Assembly: GCF_020921035.1 (NCBI RefSeq)
Contig: NC_063153.1
Coordinates: forward strand, 16,058,001-16,122,000
Direction of reading: 5' to 3'
DNA length: 64,000 nt
Origin: Rhodamnia argentea
Taxonomy: Eukaryota; Streptophyta; Magnoliopsida; Myrtales; Myrtaceae
Positions 1 to 15,131 of this stretch are shown here, piece by piece (within the stretch, counting starts at the first letter, position 1; each line of letters opens with the position of its first letter). Below the pieces are notes generated by a model that did not search any database, was not told the DNA's origin, and saw nothing but the letters and a program-made list of their open reading frames with translations. The position numbers and the translations under genes were made by a program.

Positions 1-514
1 ACAGAGGGAGTAATGGCAGGAGCCAAAGCAGCTGTTATCGCCAGCATTGCAACAGCCATCCCTACCGTACGTGGTCTCAAACTCAGCACTTCTTCCCGTT
101 TATCGTACTATGTTCTGCCCTAAAATTTATGGGTCTTTGAAAAGAAAAGATTGTCAATAAACTTAATTTTTCTGAACCACTTAGAGAATTACTATATCTC
201 ATCTAGCTCCTCTGTCAAACCTGCAGTTGGCCAGTGTGAGGATGCTGCCCTGGGCAAAAGCCAATCTGAATCACACCGCTCAAGCTCTCATAATCTCCAC
301 AGGTCGACACCCTTAAAGAAAACTCATGTCTAAATTAACATTACAGCCACACCAGATTATTAAAATTAAATTCGAGGGATTAGTGAAACTAAACATCTGG
401 GGTAATTTGCAATGTGCAGTGGCAGGAGCAGCATACTTCATTGTGGCTGACAAGACTGTTTTGGCCACAGCAAGGAGGAACTCCTTCAAGAATGCCTCTG
501 ACATTGAAGCATGA
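1..514 (+). CDS. ENOD93: Early nodulin-93-like protein, 3' part (partial gene)
   Basis: Exons: <1..66, 227..302, 420..514. They join in frame (GT-AG, phases 0 and 1) to give a C-terminal fragment reading ..GVMAGAKAAVIASIATAIPT / LASVRMLPWAKANLNHTAQAL.. / VAGAAYFIVADKTVLATARR..DIEA and stop. The WAKANLNHTAQAL and AAYFIVADKT blocks are hallmarks of the ENOD93 family, small membrane proteins of about 100-110 residues with two hydrophobic helices, one in the first exon seen and one in the last. The family was found in legume nodules, but it is general in plants and has been tied to mitochondria and nitrogen response; that role is family knowledge. The N-terminus lies outside the window. Both introns are short (160 and 117 bp). 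Confidence 0.9.
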
Positions 515-1900
515 TTTCCACAGCTAGCAATTATGGAAAACCCCATGGATTGGTTTTATATAAATAAAAATGGTCTCTTCCTTTTTCTAGTACCCTCCCT
601 CTCCGAGTTCATAACTTGATCTTGGGTTTTTCATTTTGCTTTGTACTGCTCTTCGCCTCCTTGTGAGTTCTATTCATCGCATCGATCGATCGGCACAAAA
701 TTGACAAACGCGGATTTTCCGAGATAGAATCGTTCGAGCCGTTCAAATATTCATCACGCGCTTATCTAAGTTGATTGTCATGGAACGACATTAGATTGCA
801 CAAATTTTTGACGGAAAAGCACAAGATTGCAATTTGATGAAATTGTATTTAGACGTGGGTTTGATAATACTTTAAACAGAATAAAATAAAATTAGATGAT
901 GGACAAATTCAAGGTCCAAGAGCAGTAGTGAAGCACCAGTCAGCAATACTGTGCTCTCATGGGAAGAATTCGATCGTCTCATAGAGTCGTGCGTGGATCT
1001 TATCCATGGGCCACGTTATATGGATATGGGCCGGAATAGGACCCAATATGAAAAGAAAAGGGCCTGAATGAAGTCCAGCCCACTACCATGGAGCCCAATA
1101 CAGGGGCCCTACTAGGCGTGCACACGTGGCAAAAGGTGATTAGCAATATCGTTTCCAATAAAGCATCCTCCTTCAATTTTTTTTTCCCCTTTCATTGGAT
1201 CGGGTGATTTGGAAAGGTCGAAAAAGACGTCGGATCCTAGTGGAAAGGGACTGCGCATGAGTGTGAACCCTCGTTTTGAATTCTTAAAGTAAAAATGAGA
1301 ATCACAACGAATAATCCCGAATATCATATGAGATTTTTCGCACGAGTGGACACTAAACCATATAACTAAATAAATAAAAACCCATGTGTCGTTATTAAAA
1401 GAACAATTTGAATGGCTAGAATCGCTCGGGAAAATCAGTATAGTGGAGTCGAATGTTGCACCGGCGCTATGCGCATGCCTTTGATCCGACCGTTCGTAGT
1501 AGATTAAAATCGAAAGCCACGCTTCGACATGTTTCCGCACGCTAATTTTCGGACACCGCTTTCATATCGTGAATCTTAAACTAAATGATAGATAGATAAA
1601 TTAAACGATCAATATCAATCACAAACGGCATTAACAGGTGTAGATATCAATAAATGCACAAGAGATATGTATTAGCAATTTTCAAAACTAAATCAAGAAA
1701 GTGCGATAGATTTAGCAATTTTCTTCCTACTATGCGCGGCACCCGTAAGTTACCAATTTTTGTATAATTTTTTTTCGTAAAGTTTCCAGAAATTGCATCT
1801 AAAATAAAAGGGGTAGAAAATGGAAATATCAGCTAGCCAATGGGCAGGCGCCACCTCATCGCACACTAATCCTCGGATTAGCGGATTAAACCCTGATTAG
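515..1900. other. Intergenic, no gene recognised
   Basis: AT-rich spacer between the ENOD93 stop and the CCCH gene promoter. A minus-strand open frame of 142 codons (1112-1540) has no family resemblance, no Kozak-like start and no splice partners, so I do not call it. No clear repeat ends were seen. Confidence 0.5.
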
Positions 1901-2579
1901 GTTAGCCCCGTAATTTTAGGGTTTTGGTGCGGGCGGGGGGCAGGGTTTTAGAGCAACCGCCGGTTTCTCTCTCTCTCTCTCTCTTTCTCCTTGGTAGTGG
2001 TTGGGTTGGCCTTTGTTGCTGTCGCGCGACTAGGGTTTTACGCAATCCTTTCCTTTGTCAGTTCGGGTTTTGTGCGCGTTCGCGAGGCGGCTAGGGTTTG
2101 ACTCTTGTTCCCTGGCCTCCCCCATAAATTTTTCCTCCAATTCATTTTTGTCTTGTACAGCCTCCGACCTCGCATTGTGTGACATCCACGTTCTCAAGGT
2201 TGCAACTTATTTTTTTCCCCTTTCTCTTCTCTCTTGGGAGTTCGAGTTCAATTTGTGTTCGTTGATTCTTTGAGAATTCGCCGGTTTCCACCCAATTTCT
2301 CCTATAAAAATTCCGGGGGGTTTTTCTCTCCGGTACACTCTATCTGTTCGATCGTTCCGGGAAGACTCAGGTTTGGAATTCCCTGAATCTTGGGTGATTT
2401 CTTTCGTCAATATCAATCCGGGTTTTGCTTATCGCTGAATACTTGTTCTTCTGTTCTTGCCCCTTTTTGGGTGTCAAAGATCGTCATTCTTTTTTGTTCC
2501 GGTGTTTATATTGATTTGGCAAATTGCCAGACTTCAGTATAGGAAAGCTTTTGGTTTCAGATAGTTGCGAAATTCCGCC
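1900..2579 (+). promoter_or_regulatory. Probable promoter and 5' UTR of the CCCH gene
   Basis: This stretch has features of a housekeeping plant promoter. Several telo-box-like words (TAGGGTTT, at about 2031 and 2091, with AAACCCTGATTAGG near 1888) flank a CT dinucleotide run at about 1968-1989. There is no clear TATA box. A TTTCAG acceptor-like site ends at 2560, 19 bp before the ATG, and a CAG/GTTTGG donor-like site sits near 2370. A 5' UTR intron of about 190 bp is therefore plausible but unproven. Confidence 0.45.
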
Positions 2580-4456
2580 ATGAATTTTTCTGAACCCGGA
2601 CTGCCGCTTATGCCGGCAATGCTCCATTATGTCAATGGAGGCGACGCGGTTGCGTATTGGTCCCAATTCGAATTGAGAAGCGAGGAATTTGATGTGAATT
2701 CGGAGTTCGATCAACTGCCTCCTCCCTTAAAGAGACCCAGGAACTTTGAGGACAACCGATCGAACTCCACGGCCTCAAATCCGAGGCCTACTCCTCCAGT
2801 CAATAAGGGAACGACCAACATTTTCTGGAAGACTCGGATGTGCGCGAAGTTCAAAATCGGCATGTGTCGGAACGGCGAGAACTGCAATTTCGCACATGGG
2901 GTTGAAGATATGCGGCAACCTCCGCCCAATTGGCAAGAGCTTGTCGGCATGCGCGACGAGGATAATAAATCCTCCGGGAATTGGGAGGATGACCAGAAAA
3001 TTATACATAGGATGAAGCTATGCAAGAAGTTCTATAATGGGGAGGAGTGTCCTTATGGGGATAGATGCAACTTTCTTCATGAGGACCCGGCTAAGTTTAG
3101 AGATGATTCGGGGAGGTTTCGGGAGACCTCAGCGATATGCATCGGAACCACTGGAATGCCAACGGGGCAAGGAACTGGTTCTAGTCAGTCTGATGTTAGT
3201 CGGCCCAATGTTGGAGTGGATGGTAGAGTAACTTCAAAGCCTGTTTACTGGAAAACAAAGTTGTGTACTAAGTGGGAGATAACAGGTCAATGTCCTTTTG
3301 GTGAGAAATGTCACTTTGCGCATGGACTAGCAGGTATATGATCTTGATTAGCTTCGTTTACATCGTTAACCTTTAGAAGTTCCATCTGTTTTCTCGAACT
3401 TTACTGATGCAGGGTTTACAATGTACATCCATGGGAAATTGCTTTATCTTAGATGTTGGCAGCATCAACAGATTATATTTTCTCAAGTTATTAATACGGG
3501 CGATGAGATTAGTTATGCTATAATTGTCTTAGAACTTTGGTAATTACCTGTATTCAGGGGACCCATATTGTAAATAGGCAATGACTCATCAGGACTGATT
3601 CCGTCAGACATTGTCTTTTCTTTCATGTCGCTGTTGGCTTCCATTTTTCTTCAGAAGCAAAGTGAAGAGAAATCGGAGTGGTGGACCATAATGTTGGACA
3701 AACATACAGTCATGGGAAGTGATCATGTTTGCATTTCTTCAATATTGTGGTGCCTAAATTAGAGAGTAAAGTGTGCTCCCTAGTGTAGCACTCCCACGAA
3801 ACAAATTTGCTTCAGTAGAGCCTCAGATATTGACGTTTTCTCTCTATTTGTACTAATGCTTCTCCATCTTTTTGGTGGAACTTGATATTCATGAAAATAA
3901 AATTGATTGACCTTTCCTCAATCAAGTCAAGACATAACCCTGCAAAAAGCAAGAATTTTCAGGGCAACCTATTGTTCAATTATGAAACATTGAACTCTAG
4001 TTGTTAGTGGTTGATTATCTGTTGTAGCCTTGTTCTCAAAGGTCAGTCAGGGTTGGTAAAATCATTTGGTGTGTTGTTACTTTTCAAGTCAATATCCAGA
4101 GTACAAATGACGCGAGAATATTGTGGAAATTTTGTTGTATTCAATATTGGTCATCTGATTTGTTATCTTATGTGAGCTTTTCTTAATTATCAGAGTTGCA
4201 GTCGCCTAGTGGACGATTTGAAGGAGAGGCGGTGCAAACGGCCTCGGCGGTCACTACAAATCCTCAACCTCAACTACTTCATATCAATGACGGCACTCCT
4301 CTCATGACAGTGAATGGTCCTACATCAACGGAAGAAGCACAGAGCAAGAAGTGCTTACTGAGATGGAAAGGACACAAGAAGATCAACCAGATTTACGGCG
4401 ACTGGCTTGATGATTTGCCGTTAGTGCAAAACTTGCCGAAAAAAGTCGAGAGTTGA
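2580..4456 (+). CDS. CCCH zinc-finger protein with three fingers (AtC3H39/C3H12-like)
   Basis: Exons 2580..3333 and 4194..4456 encode 338 aa. Three fingers are visible: C88-x7-C-x5-C-x3-H106, C148-x8-C-x5-C-x3-H167 and C229-x8-C-x5-C-x3-H248. The first and third are preceded by the lead-ins FWKTRMC and YWKTKLC; the second by HRMKLC. A basic KRPR at 51-54 may be a nuclear signal. The C-terminal exon (about 87 aa) ends with a conserved block containing SKKCLLRWKGHKKINQIYGDW. Proteins of this type bind RNA (or DNA) through the fingers; the exact target is not known from sequence. I recall about 385 aa for the Arabidopsis relatives, so this one is slightly short. The start is the first ATG of the open frame, which begins 15 bp upstream without another ATG. 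The 3' exon and downstream DNA were duplicated to 11.44 kb. Confidence 0.88.
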
Positions 4457-5311
4457 TACTACTTCGCCTAGATCTTGGTGCCGTCAAAATTCTTTCTTTG
4501 CAAGCATTAGTGTCTGGACTAGACTAGTCTTCTAGTGTGTGGAAAATGAATGATGCGGTCTGTACATCACATACTCTGTTTCAGGAATTTAATTTGGTGT
4601 ATGGTCCATAGTTTTTCTGTTTCAAACTGTCTTTTCTTTCGTTGGTGATCAGTTTAGGATGTGATATAGTTCTCGCAATACAGGTGATTTGTTCTTATAT
4701 TGGATTGATTCGTTGTCAGCTTATTTATTGGATTTCTAATGGGAAAGCTCAAATTTTGATGGTGATCTTTTCTTGTACAAGAAGGTCAAAACAGATTCTA
4801 GATGCTCTTGCTCTGTTTTTGTTCTTTCGGACAAACTTGTGGATGTTGCCACGTTGCGGTGTAGCTTGTTAGAACCATGAAAATGGGTGGTCCAATATTT
4901 CATCTGATGCCGCCATTAAGACCATTCTGCTTTTGCAGAGCCTCCATCAAACTATTCAAGCTGCATTGTCTTTCAGCTTGGCATTCTTAAGACGGAAAGT
5001 AAACACGTCATGTTTGAAGTAGATTGACTATGTAATTATCATTTCATTTAGTTATCATAAAGGAACACTTCTCCCGTGATGAAAATGATGATTTTAACCA
5101 TGAAGTAGGATTTCGATCGCAAAAAAAAGAAAAAAAAAAAAAAAAGAAAAAGGCAAACAAACAAACAAACCATGAAGTAGGACAATGAGGACAGGTGTCA
5201 CTCTCCAAGAGCCTGATTCACCACGTATCCTTCTCCCCATCTTTCTCCAAAGCGTACGAGGGCGGAAAATTTCTTCAGAAAGTTCAAAAAATCGGTGAAA
5301 AAGATGCAGTC

Positions 5312-9562
<4,251 letters not shown>

Positions 9563-10694
9563 CAGCCAGTGGCCTTAAGTTTCTATAATCTCGGTATGTC
9601 CTCCTTGATCCTCCGAGAGATACGAATAGGAAAAGAGAAAATGAGATGGATAGTCTAAAAGGAAGAAATGACAAAGGACACGACTGTTAATCTGAGGGTA
9701 TCTTTCTCGCTGATTTTTTTTTTTTTGGGGTTAAAAGTAACATTTCATTTCATTCACTTCCTAGGGATATAAGAGAGAAATATTGCAGTTCAACTGCAAA
9801 CCAAAATACATCATAGACAACTTCACAACAAAAGCTCCAGATAACAAGAGAAATTATCAACAATCCATTAATTGAATCAGCAAGAAAGAGAAACCTTGTT
9901 CTGATGAATTCTCTTCTTGCTTATTCAATTGGTGGATTGTTGAAGCAAGGTCGGGGTATCTTTGTGCAGAAAAGTACATAGGGTTCAAGGGTTACAGAAT
10001 TCATGTATAGACTACAGAAGTATAAGTGTGATGCTGGTCATTTCAAGCATTGCCGAACGAGTCTTTGTTGTTTCGTGTTAGGCATAGCTTCTTCGAGTAA
10101 TATTTGGGTATTCATCTGTACCAGTGTTGGGTCAATTCAAGAACATTCAGATTAATTCTTCCCATCGTATCAAGTTCATGATAAGATATTCATTTCTATT
10201 GATTTCTATCTCACGTAGGCAATTTATCCCCTTCAATAAGCGACATGCTCGCCTGTGAATTGTGGAACTGCAAAGCCTGTATTCTTTGCCATTCTTGAGT
10301 TGATTTGTTCGGTCGGACTGTGGCAAAAACCAATTATCAAGTTTGTGGAATGCTTGGCACTTTGCTTCTAAATATAATTACTATTTGTAGTAGCGGACTA
10401 AATGCGATCCAGACTCGGAACTGAATGATGTTGTGACAGTAGCATTCAAGAGGAGGGTGAATGTAACTGCCTGTTTTTATGGAAGAGAAGATGATGGGTG
10501 TACCAGATGCAGCTTCATCTCAGTCACCGGCACTATCGGCATCGATCATCAATTGTTGGGACCAACAACAGACAGTGATGGAAACCTAGATTCGACCAGA
10601 AGTTATGAAAGACTAATGAGTACTGCCGAAGTGCCGATCTACGACCAACAAAAAACCGACCCACAGTCCAACTGATGCTGTCTGGAATAGACAG
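9563..10694. other. 3' UTR and spacer after the Nudix gene
   Basis: The sequence after the stop holds the presumed 3' UTR, a poly-T tract (9715-9726) and a strong imperfect hairpin at 9857-9943, listed separately. An 80-codon plus-strand frame at 10433-10675 has no recognisable relative and I do not call it a gene. Confidence 0.45.
9857..9943. repeat. Imperfect inverted repeat (hairpin), about 33-bp arms, 20-nt loop
   Basis: The left arm (9857-9890) begins TCAACAATCCATTAATTGAA. The reverse complement of the right arm (9911-9943) begins TCAACAATCCACCAATTGAA. Over about 33 positions the arms differ at three bases and one bulge. The size and fold are within the range of a plant microRNA precursor, but it could equally be a young inverted-repeat element. 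It lies about 300 bp past the Nudix stop. Confidence 0.7.
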
Positions 10695-11444
10695 AGCTTT
10701 ATATCATGGCCACATCGTAGTGTCCCTCCATTTGTATTGGTTCAAAGCTGTAGATAATGGCCATAACTCGATCTGGAATGCTCACTGAATCAGGATACGA
10801 GTGGCAATCGCTATTGCCAAAATCGATAGAGATGCGCTGTATTAATGGCGATTTCACGTTGATGAATAGTCGTCTCATGAGTCGGGAACCGCACGTATCC
10901 TATGATTCCTTGCATCTTGAGATGGTGTAATATTCTCATCGGTGCATGATTACCCTGTTCTTACCAACAGTCCGTGAGAAATTCTCGATGAAATAGTTAT
11001 CTCTCCCGACGCAAAACTCAATAACAAAAAACTTTCGTGTGCGATATGGATCCAAATGTATATGTTAAGCAAGCTCAAATTTGTTGGGTGACAAGCTCAT
11101 CTCCTTCGCTACTTTAGTAACTCTTCGCAGGTTCATCTCGATTGGCTTTCTTACCGTTCTTGCTCCCACAGGAGGAATATTGTTTGCCTTGAAACTCCGT
11201 AAAATGTGCAGTTTAGATTCGTTGAAGATATCTCTATTAAGATCGGCAATACAATATAGGAGGTATTGTTCATGTTAGAGTTAGATAATCTTCAAGCACA
11301 CAAGATCGAATTTTGCGGCTGATATAGGACTTTCGGAATCATTCCCACATACTCAAAAGCGACTTTTTCATAGATGTTTCGATCCAATGAGAGAAAGGAT
11401 TACTTTGGAATCACCTTCTGGTACGGCTTTCTCAAGGATAGGGT
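10695..11444. repeat. Non-coding block X of unit 1
   Basis: This block is repeated in unit 2 at about 13910-15125 (there with an LTR inserted). Shared landmarks include GGTTCAAAGC-T-TAGATAATGGCC, GCTCACTGAATCAGGA and CTT-AAGCACACAAGATC. No convincing protein is encoded, since open frames are not kept between the copies. It may be old transposon or regulatory DNA. Confidence 0.7.
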
Positions 11445-11673
11445 GCAAACGGCCTCCGAGGTAGCTACAAAACTCATCCTCAACCTCAACTTCTTCATGT
11501 CATCGGCGGGCCTCTCCTCTCACGACAGCGGAGGGTCCTACTTCAAGGAAGAGGCACAGAGCAAGAAGTGCTTACGGAGATGGAAAGGACACAATAAGAT
11601 CAGCTCGATTCGCAGCAACCGGCTCGATGATTCGCCCCTGATGCAAAACTTGTCGAACAAAGTCAAGAGTTGA
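11445..11673 (+). pseudogene. 3' exon fragment of the CCCH zinc-finger gene
   Basis: The frame reads VQTASEVATKLILNLNFF.. and then EEAQSKKCLRRWKGHNKISSI..RLDDSPLMQNLSNKVKS with a stop. It aligns over its length to residues of the last exon of the gene at 2580-4456 (VQTASAVTTNPQPQ.., EEAQSKKCLLRWKGHKKINQI, KKVES). It lacks the finger-bearing first exon and the acceptor, so it cannot make the full protein. Part of the middle reads in another frame relative to the parent. Homology continues into the 3' UTR (AAAATTCTTTCTTTG) to about 11860. Confidence 0.88.
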
Positions 11674-11864
11674 CACCCCTTCACCTTGCTCTTGATGTTG
11701 ACAAAATTCTTTCTTTGTAAACACTTGTGTCCTGAGGGAAGGATGTGGTCTTTACACCACATATGCTGTTTTAGGAATTTAGTCCTGCGAATGTTTTGTA
11801 GCTTCTCTATTTCAAATTGCCTTTCCTTCCATTGATGATCATTTCCGATGATATATTTTCTCAT

Positions 11865-12280
11865 GGGAAAATTTTAAATAAGGGCATGAAGTGTCCTCAT
11901 TTTTTTAAATAAAAGCTTAAAGTGGACCTTATTTCAATTAAAGATTTGAATAAGCTTTCACTATTTTAAAAGAGGATCTGACCAAGGGTATTTTCCTCAT
12001 TTACATTTTCTTATTTTTCTTTATTTTTTCATTTTTTTCTTTCATTCCTTTTCGCCGGTCTCGAGTGAGAATTGGGGGAAGCCACCCTCAACGGCCATAG
12101 GTAAGGTCAGGCCTTGACAGTTGCAACAAAGCAAAAAAGGAAATGAAAAGAAAATGACAAAAATATCCTTAGTCAGACCTTATTTCAAAAAATGAAAATA
12201 CTTCAAATTTTTAATTGAAATAAGATTCCCATCGAATTTTTATTTGAAAAAAATGAGAACGTTTATTTCAAATTTCCTCC
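11865..12280. mobile_element. Non-autonomous TIR element, family F2
   Basis: The left end starts GGGAAAATTTTAAATAAGGG; the reverse complement of the right end starts GGAGGAAATTTGAAATAA. Both ends carry AAGTG/TTCAAAT and AAATAA words in mirror order, and the core is a GAGTGAGAATTGGGGG stretch. The matching place in duplication unit 1 (near 4660) lacks it, so the insertion came after the duplication. The flanks show only a weak 9-bp match. A related element is at 44462-45057. Confidence 0.65.
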
Positions 12281-12369
12281 TTATTCATCTGCCATTGTCC
12301 ACCTCATTGATTAGGCTGTTAATGGAAAAGCTCAAATTTCACAACAATGTCCTTAAATGATGATTTAAT

Positions 12370-12572
12370 TGGGGGGGGGGGTTCCCCCCCCGTTTCCATC
12401 TAAAAAAAAAAAAAAAAAGGACCCCCTCCCCCCTTTCCCCCCCCCCCCGTACCCGGGGGGCCCCCCCCCCCCGCCCGTTCCCCCCCCTCCTCCATTTTTT
12501 TTATGCTTTCTAAAAAAAAAAAAACCCCCCCACCAACAAAAAAAAAAACAAAAAAAAAAAAAAAAACCCCCC

Positions 12573-12634
<62 letters not shown>

Positions 12635-12900
12635 TTTCAATGCCATAAATTTTATTCATGCTCTTGCTCTCTTATTTTTTTCCACTTTTTTTAAATGGTA
12701 AATAAGTTTGAGGCAGACAAGCGGAACTCAAGACTCGTCCGTGGGGGGAAAAAAAAGGGGAATTGGGGATGGAAAAAAAAAAAAAAAAAATTTTTGCGAT
12801 ACTTTAAAAATAAAAAAAAAAAAATTAAGCACCTAATAACGTTGTTTTTTTTAAAAATTTTAAAAAAAGGGGGGGTTTTTTTGGGGGGGCCAAAATGACC
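12370..12900. repeat. Homopolymer-rich tract (G, C, A and T runs)
   Basis: A run of ten G, several C runs of 7-14, and an A tract of more than 50 interrupted by few bases sit in about 500 bp. The equivalent place in unit 1 (about 5120-5160) is a much shorter A-rich run. Such a mix of long single-base runs is unusual for plant DNA and looks more like low-quality read consensus around a poly(A) run than biology. Confidence 0.6.
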
Positions 12901-12909
12901 TGATTTCAA

Positions 12910-13590
12910 TCATGAAGAGGTGTCGCTCTCCAAGAGAGTCTTGACTCACCAATCAACCAATCATAGGAATGGAAACAATTTCGAAATGCCCGCCCAATGC
13001 AGTCATGCTCTCTCTCTCTCTCTCCTCGTCTCTTTCCTCATCCTCCCCTGTTCTTTCCATCTCCAAAAACCGCCACCTACGCCGCCACCTCCCCCTAAAG
13101 CCTCTCTCACTAAGCAAGAACCACCCTCTGCCGTCTCTCCACCGCCGCCGTGTCCGTAAGCCTACCGTCCCATGCCTTCGCGGGCAACACCAAACGATTC
13201 AAGACTCAAAAACCCAGTGACCCATTGTCGCCTCACTCTGCTCTTGAGACCCTCCCAAGACCCAGCTTCTAAGGACCACCCACCAACCCAATTCTCCCAA
13301 TTTCGAGGTCCTGCCTTTCCGAAAGCCGAAAGGGACGGCCTTTGGCCTCCTCCGCTTCCACCGGGGACGCCTTGGGCCCGAATTGGCGTCTGGGTTGGAT
13401 CTGCTTGGTTGATTGCAAGCTTTTCTTGGCGCATTGTGGGATCGATTTGAGCTACGACTCGTTGGTTTATCTGGGTTCGGAGTCGTCGGATGACGTGGTA
13501 CATTGGGCGGTTGATGCTGTTGGGGAGACCAATTTTGTACCTAAGGTTGGTGGCCAGAAGTTCTCTTTTGTGGACACCGGCCATCCTACG
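12910..13590 (+). pseudogene. NUDX19 exon 1 fragment (truncated duplicate)
   Basis: Closely follows 5190-5870 of the functional gene: GGTGTCRCTCTCCAAGAG upstream, the Ser-rich leader region, then FRKxxGRPLASSASTGDALGPNWRLGWI and DLSYDSLVYLGSESSDDVVHWAVD. The similarity stops within the codons for the sequence matching FCFVELRTLM. The zinc ribbon, the Nudix box and all later exons are absent. The leader region is interrupted relative to the parent frame by stops and small indels. It is a pseudogene remnant and should not be annotated as a Nudix enzyme. Confidence 0.9.
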
Positions 13591-13909
13591 TAGCACGATA
13601 AGCACCGACGTAGACATTTTTACAAATTTTTCAAATTGAATTTACTATTATTTTCGTTTTCTTTTTTCTGTGGCATTTTGAGCCAAAATCCAAAATATAT
13701 TAGGATGTAGTTCATACTCTCCAAAGACAAAAAAGCACGTAAGTCCTACTCACGAATATCTATTGTTATATATACATTTTTGCTTATAATTGAGTGGTGT
13801 AATAAGAAATGCGATGCACTAATTATAATTGAATCCTCTAATGGACGTAATCCTAATTTAATGGTGAACTAAGATAAAAACTTTGCGTATTGATTTTTTT
13901 TTTTTCGCT
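13591..13909. other. Spacer inserted between the Nudix fragment and block X
   Basis: AT-rich sequence with no counterpart found in unit 1 and no recognisable ends. It occupies the place where Nudix exons 2-6 should be, so it marks the deletion or replacement in unit 2. Confidence 0.4.
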
Positions 13910-14782
13910 ATGCTTTATTTCGTTGTGATTGTGCACCGAATCCTAACAAAATGGGGAGTCATATTGTATTGTCCCCCTATTTATAGTGGTTCAAAGCTTT
14001 AGATAATGGCCAAAAAAAAAAAAAAAGAACTGTCGATGTCGAGTGCTCACTGAATCAGGACACGAGTGGCCAAAACCGATAGAGATGCTCCGAATTATTG
14101 GTTATTTCATGGTGATGAATAGTCATGTCATTAGGCAGGAATCGAATGTGTTCTATGATTCCTCCCATCTCAACATGCTGTAGTATTCTCATTTGGAGCG
14201 TGATAATCCTGTTCTTAGCCAAAAAAAATTATTGACGGACATTCACCGAGAATTTTCTCAATCAAACAGTTCTCTTTCTCCTGGCGTATAACTCAATAAC
14301 ATAAATTTTCGAAAGCTACTAGCTTGACAATCTAATAATATCGTCGGTTCTTTTTTATCACATAATCTCTCAATAAATGAGTGCTTTATGTAAAACACGC
14401 TGTGATTGTGTGTAGATTTACGATTGAGATTGTATTGTCCATAGCAAGATCGACAAGAAAGCATTTTTCTAAATTTTTCGAGTGAAATTGGAACGAGGTG
14501 CTCAATGTTGGGCTCAAACTTACCATTCTGATTGCACTTTTGATATTCTCCGTCTCTGTTAGGATAGTTCCTTCCAACTTATGTAAAGCTCCATATGCAT
14601 GCACAAATTCATTCAAGACATCTCTATCAAGATTGACAAAAGAATAAAGTAGGTGTTGCTTCTGTTAGAGCTGGATACCCTTGAAGCACACAAGATCAAA
14701 TTTCGCGGCCGATAGGACTATCAAAATCGTTCTCACATGCTCGAAAGTGACTTATCGTAGATGTTCGATCTCACGAGAGAAA

Positions 14783-15076
14783 TGTTAGGATTCGGCGCAC
14801 AATCAAATCGAAGTAAAACGTAAAGCGAGAAAGAGAAATCGAGACACGAGATTTTATCATGTTTCATCCTTTAACTAGGGTTATGTTCAAGCAGATGATT
14901 TCACTATAATTAGCACCTCCAATCTCTCCTTACGTAGCTCAATTACAATCGAATAAGAATATATATAATAGTAGCTATTCATGAGTCTAAGCTCAAACTA
15001 CTAATAAAAAATTATCGACTTAAATCGTAAAAGTCCTCTTCAATTTTAATTGGGGAGTATGAACTATACCCTAACA
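14783..15076. mobile_element. Short solo-LTR-like element (fossil)
   Basis: A 294-bp insertion begins TGTTAGG and ends CCTAACA. It is bounded by a perfect 5-bp direct repeat, AGAAA (14778-14782 and 15077-15081). The paralogous site in unit 1 (near 11390) has a single AGAAA and no element. TG..CA ends, short inverted termini and a 5-bp target duplication are those of an LTR. No internal coding part remains, so a solo LTR or short TRIM-like unit is likely. It is younger than the local duplication. A related sequence begins at 20802. Confidence 0.8.
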
Positions 15077-15131
15077 AGAAAGGGCTACATCAGAATCACC
15101 TTCTTAATATGACTTTTCTCGAGGCAAACGG

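Larger units (their letters stand above)
11445..15131. repeat. Tandem segmental duplication, unit 2 (decayed copy)
   Basis: Second copy of the block at 4234-11444. It is about 3.7 kb against 7.2 kb because most of the Nudix gene (introns and exons 2-6) is missing. It has gained a TIR element (11865-12280), a homopolymer tract (12370-12900) and an LTR (14783-15076). Its right edge is marked by GCAAACGG at 15124-15131, the same word as at the junction and at the unit 1 start. Confidence 0.85.

Noticed and set aside
1112-1540. 142-codon minus-strand open frame
   Set aside because: No family motifs, no splice partners and composition like the surrounding spacer.
12365-12701. Open frames on both strands rich in Phe/Gly and Pro/Lys
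   Set aside because: They are translations of homopolymer runs, not proteins.
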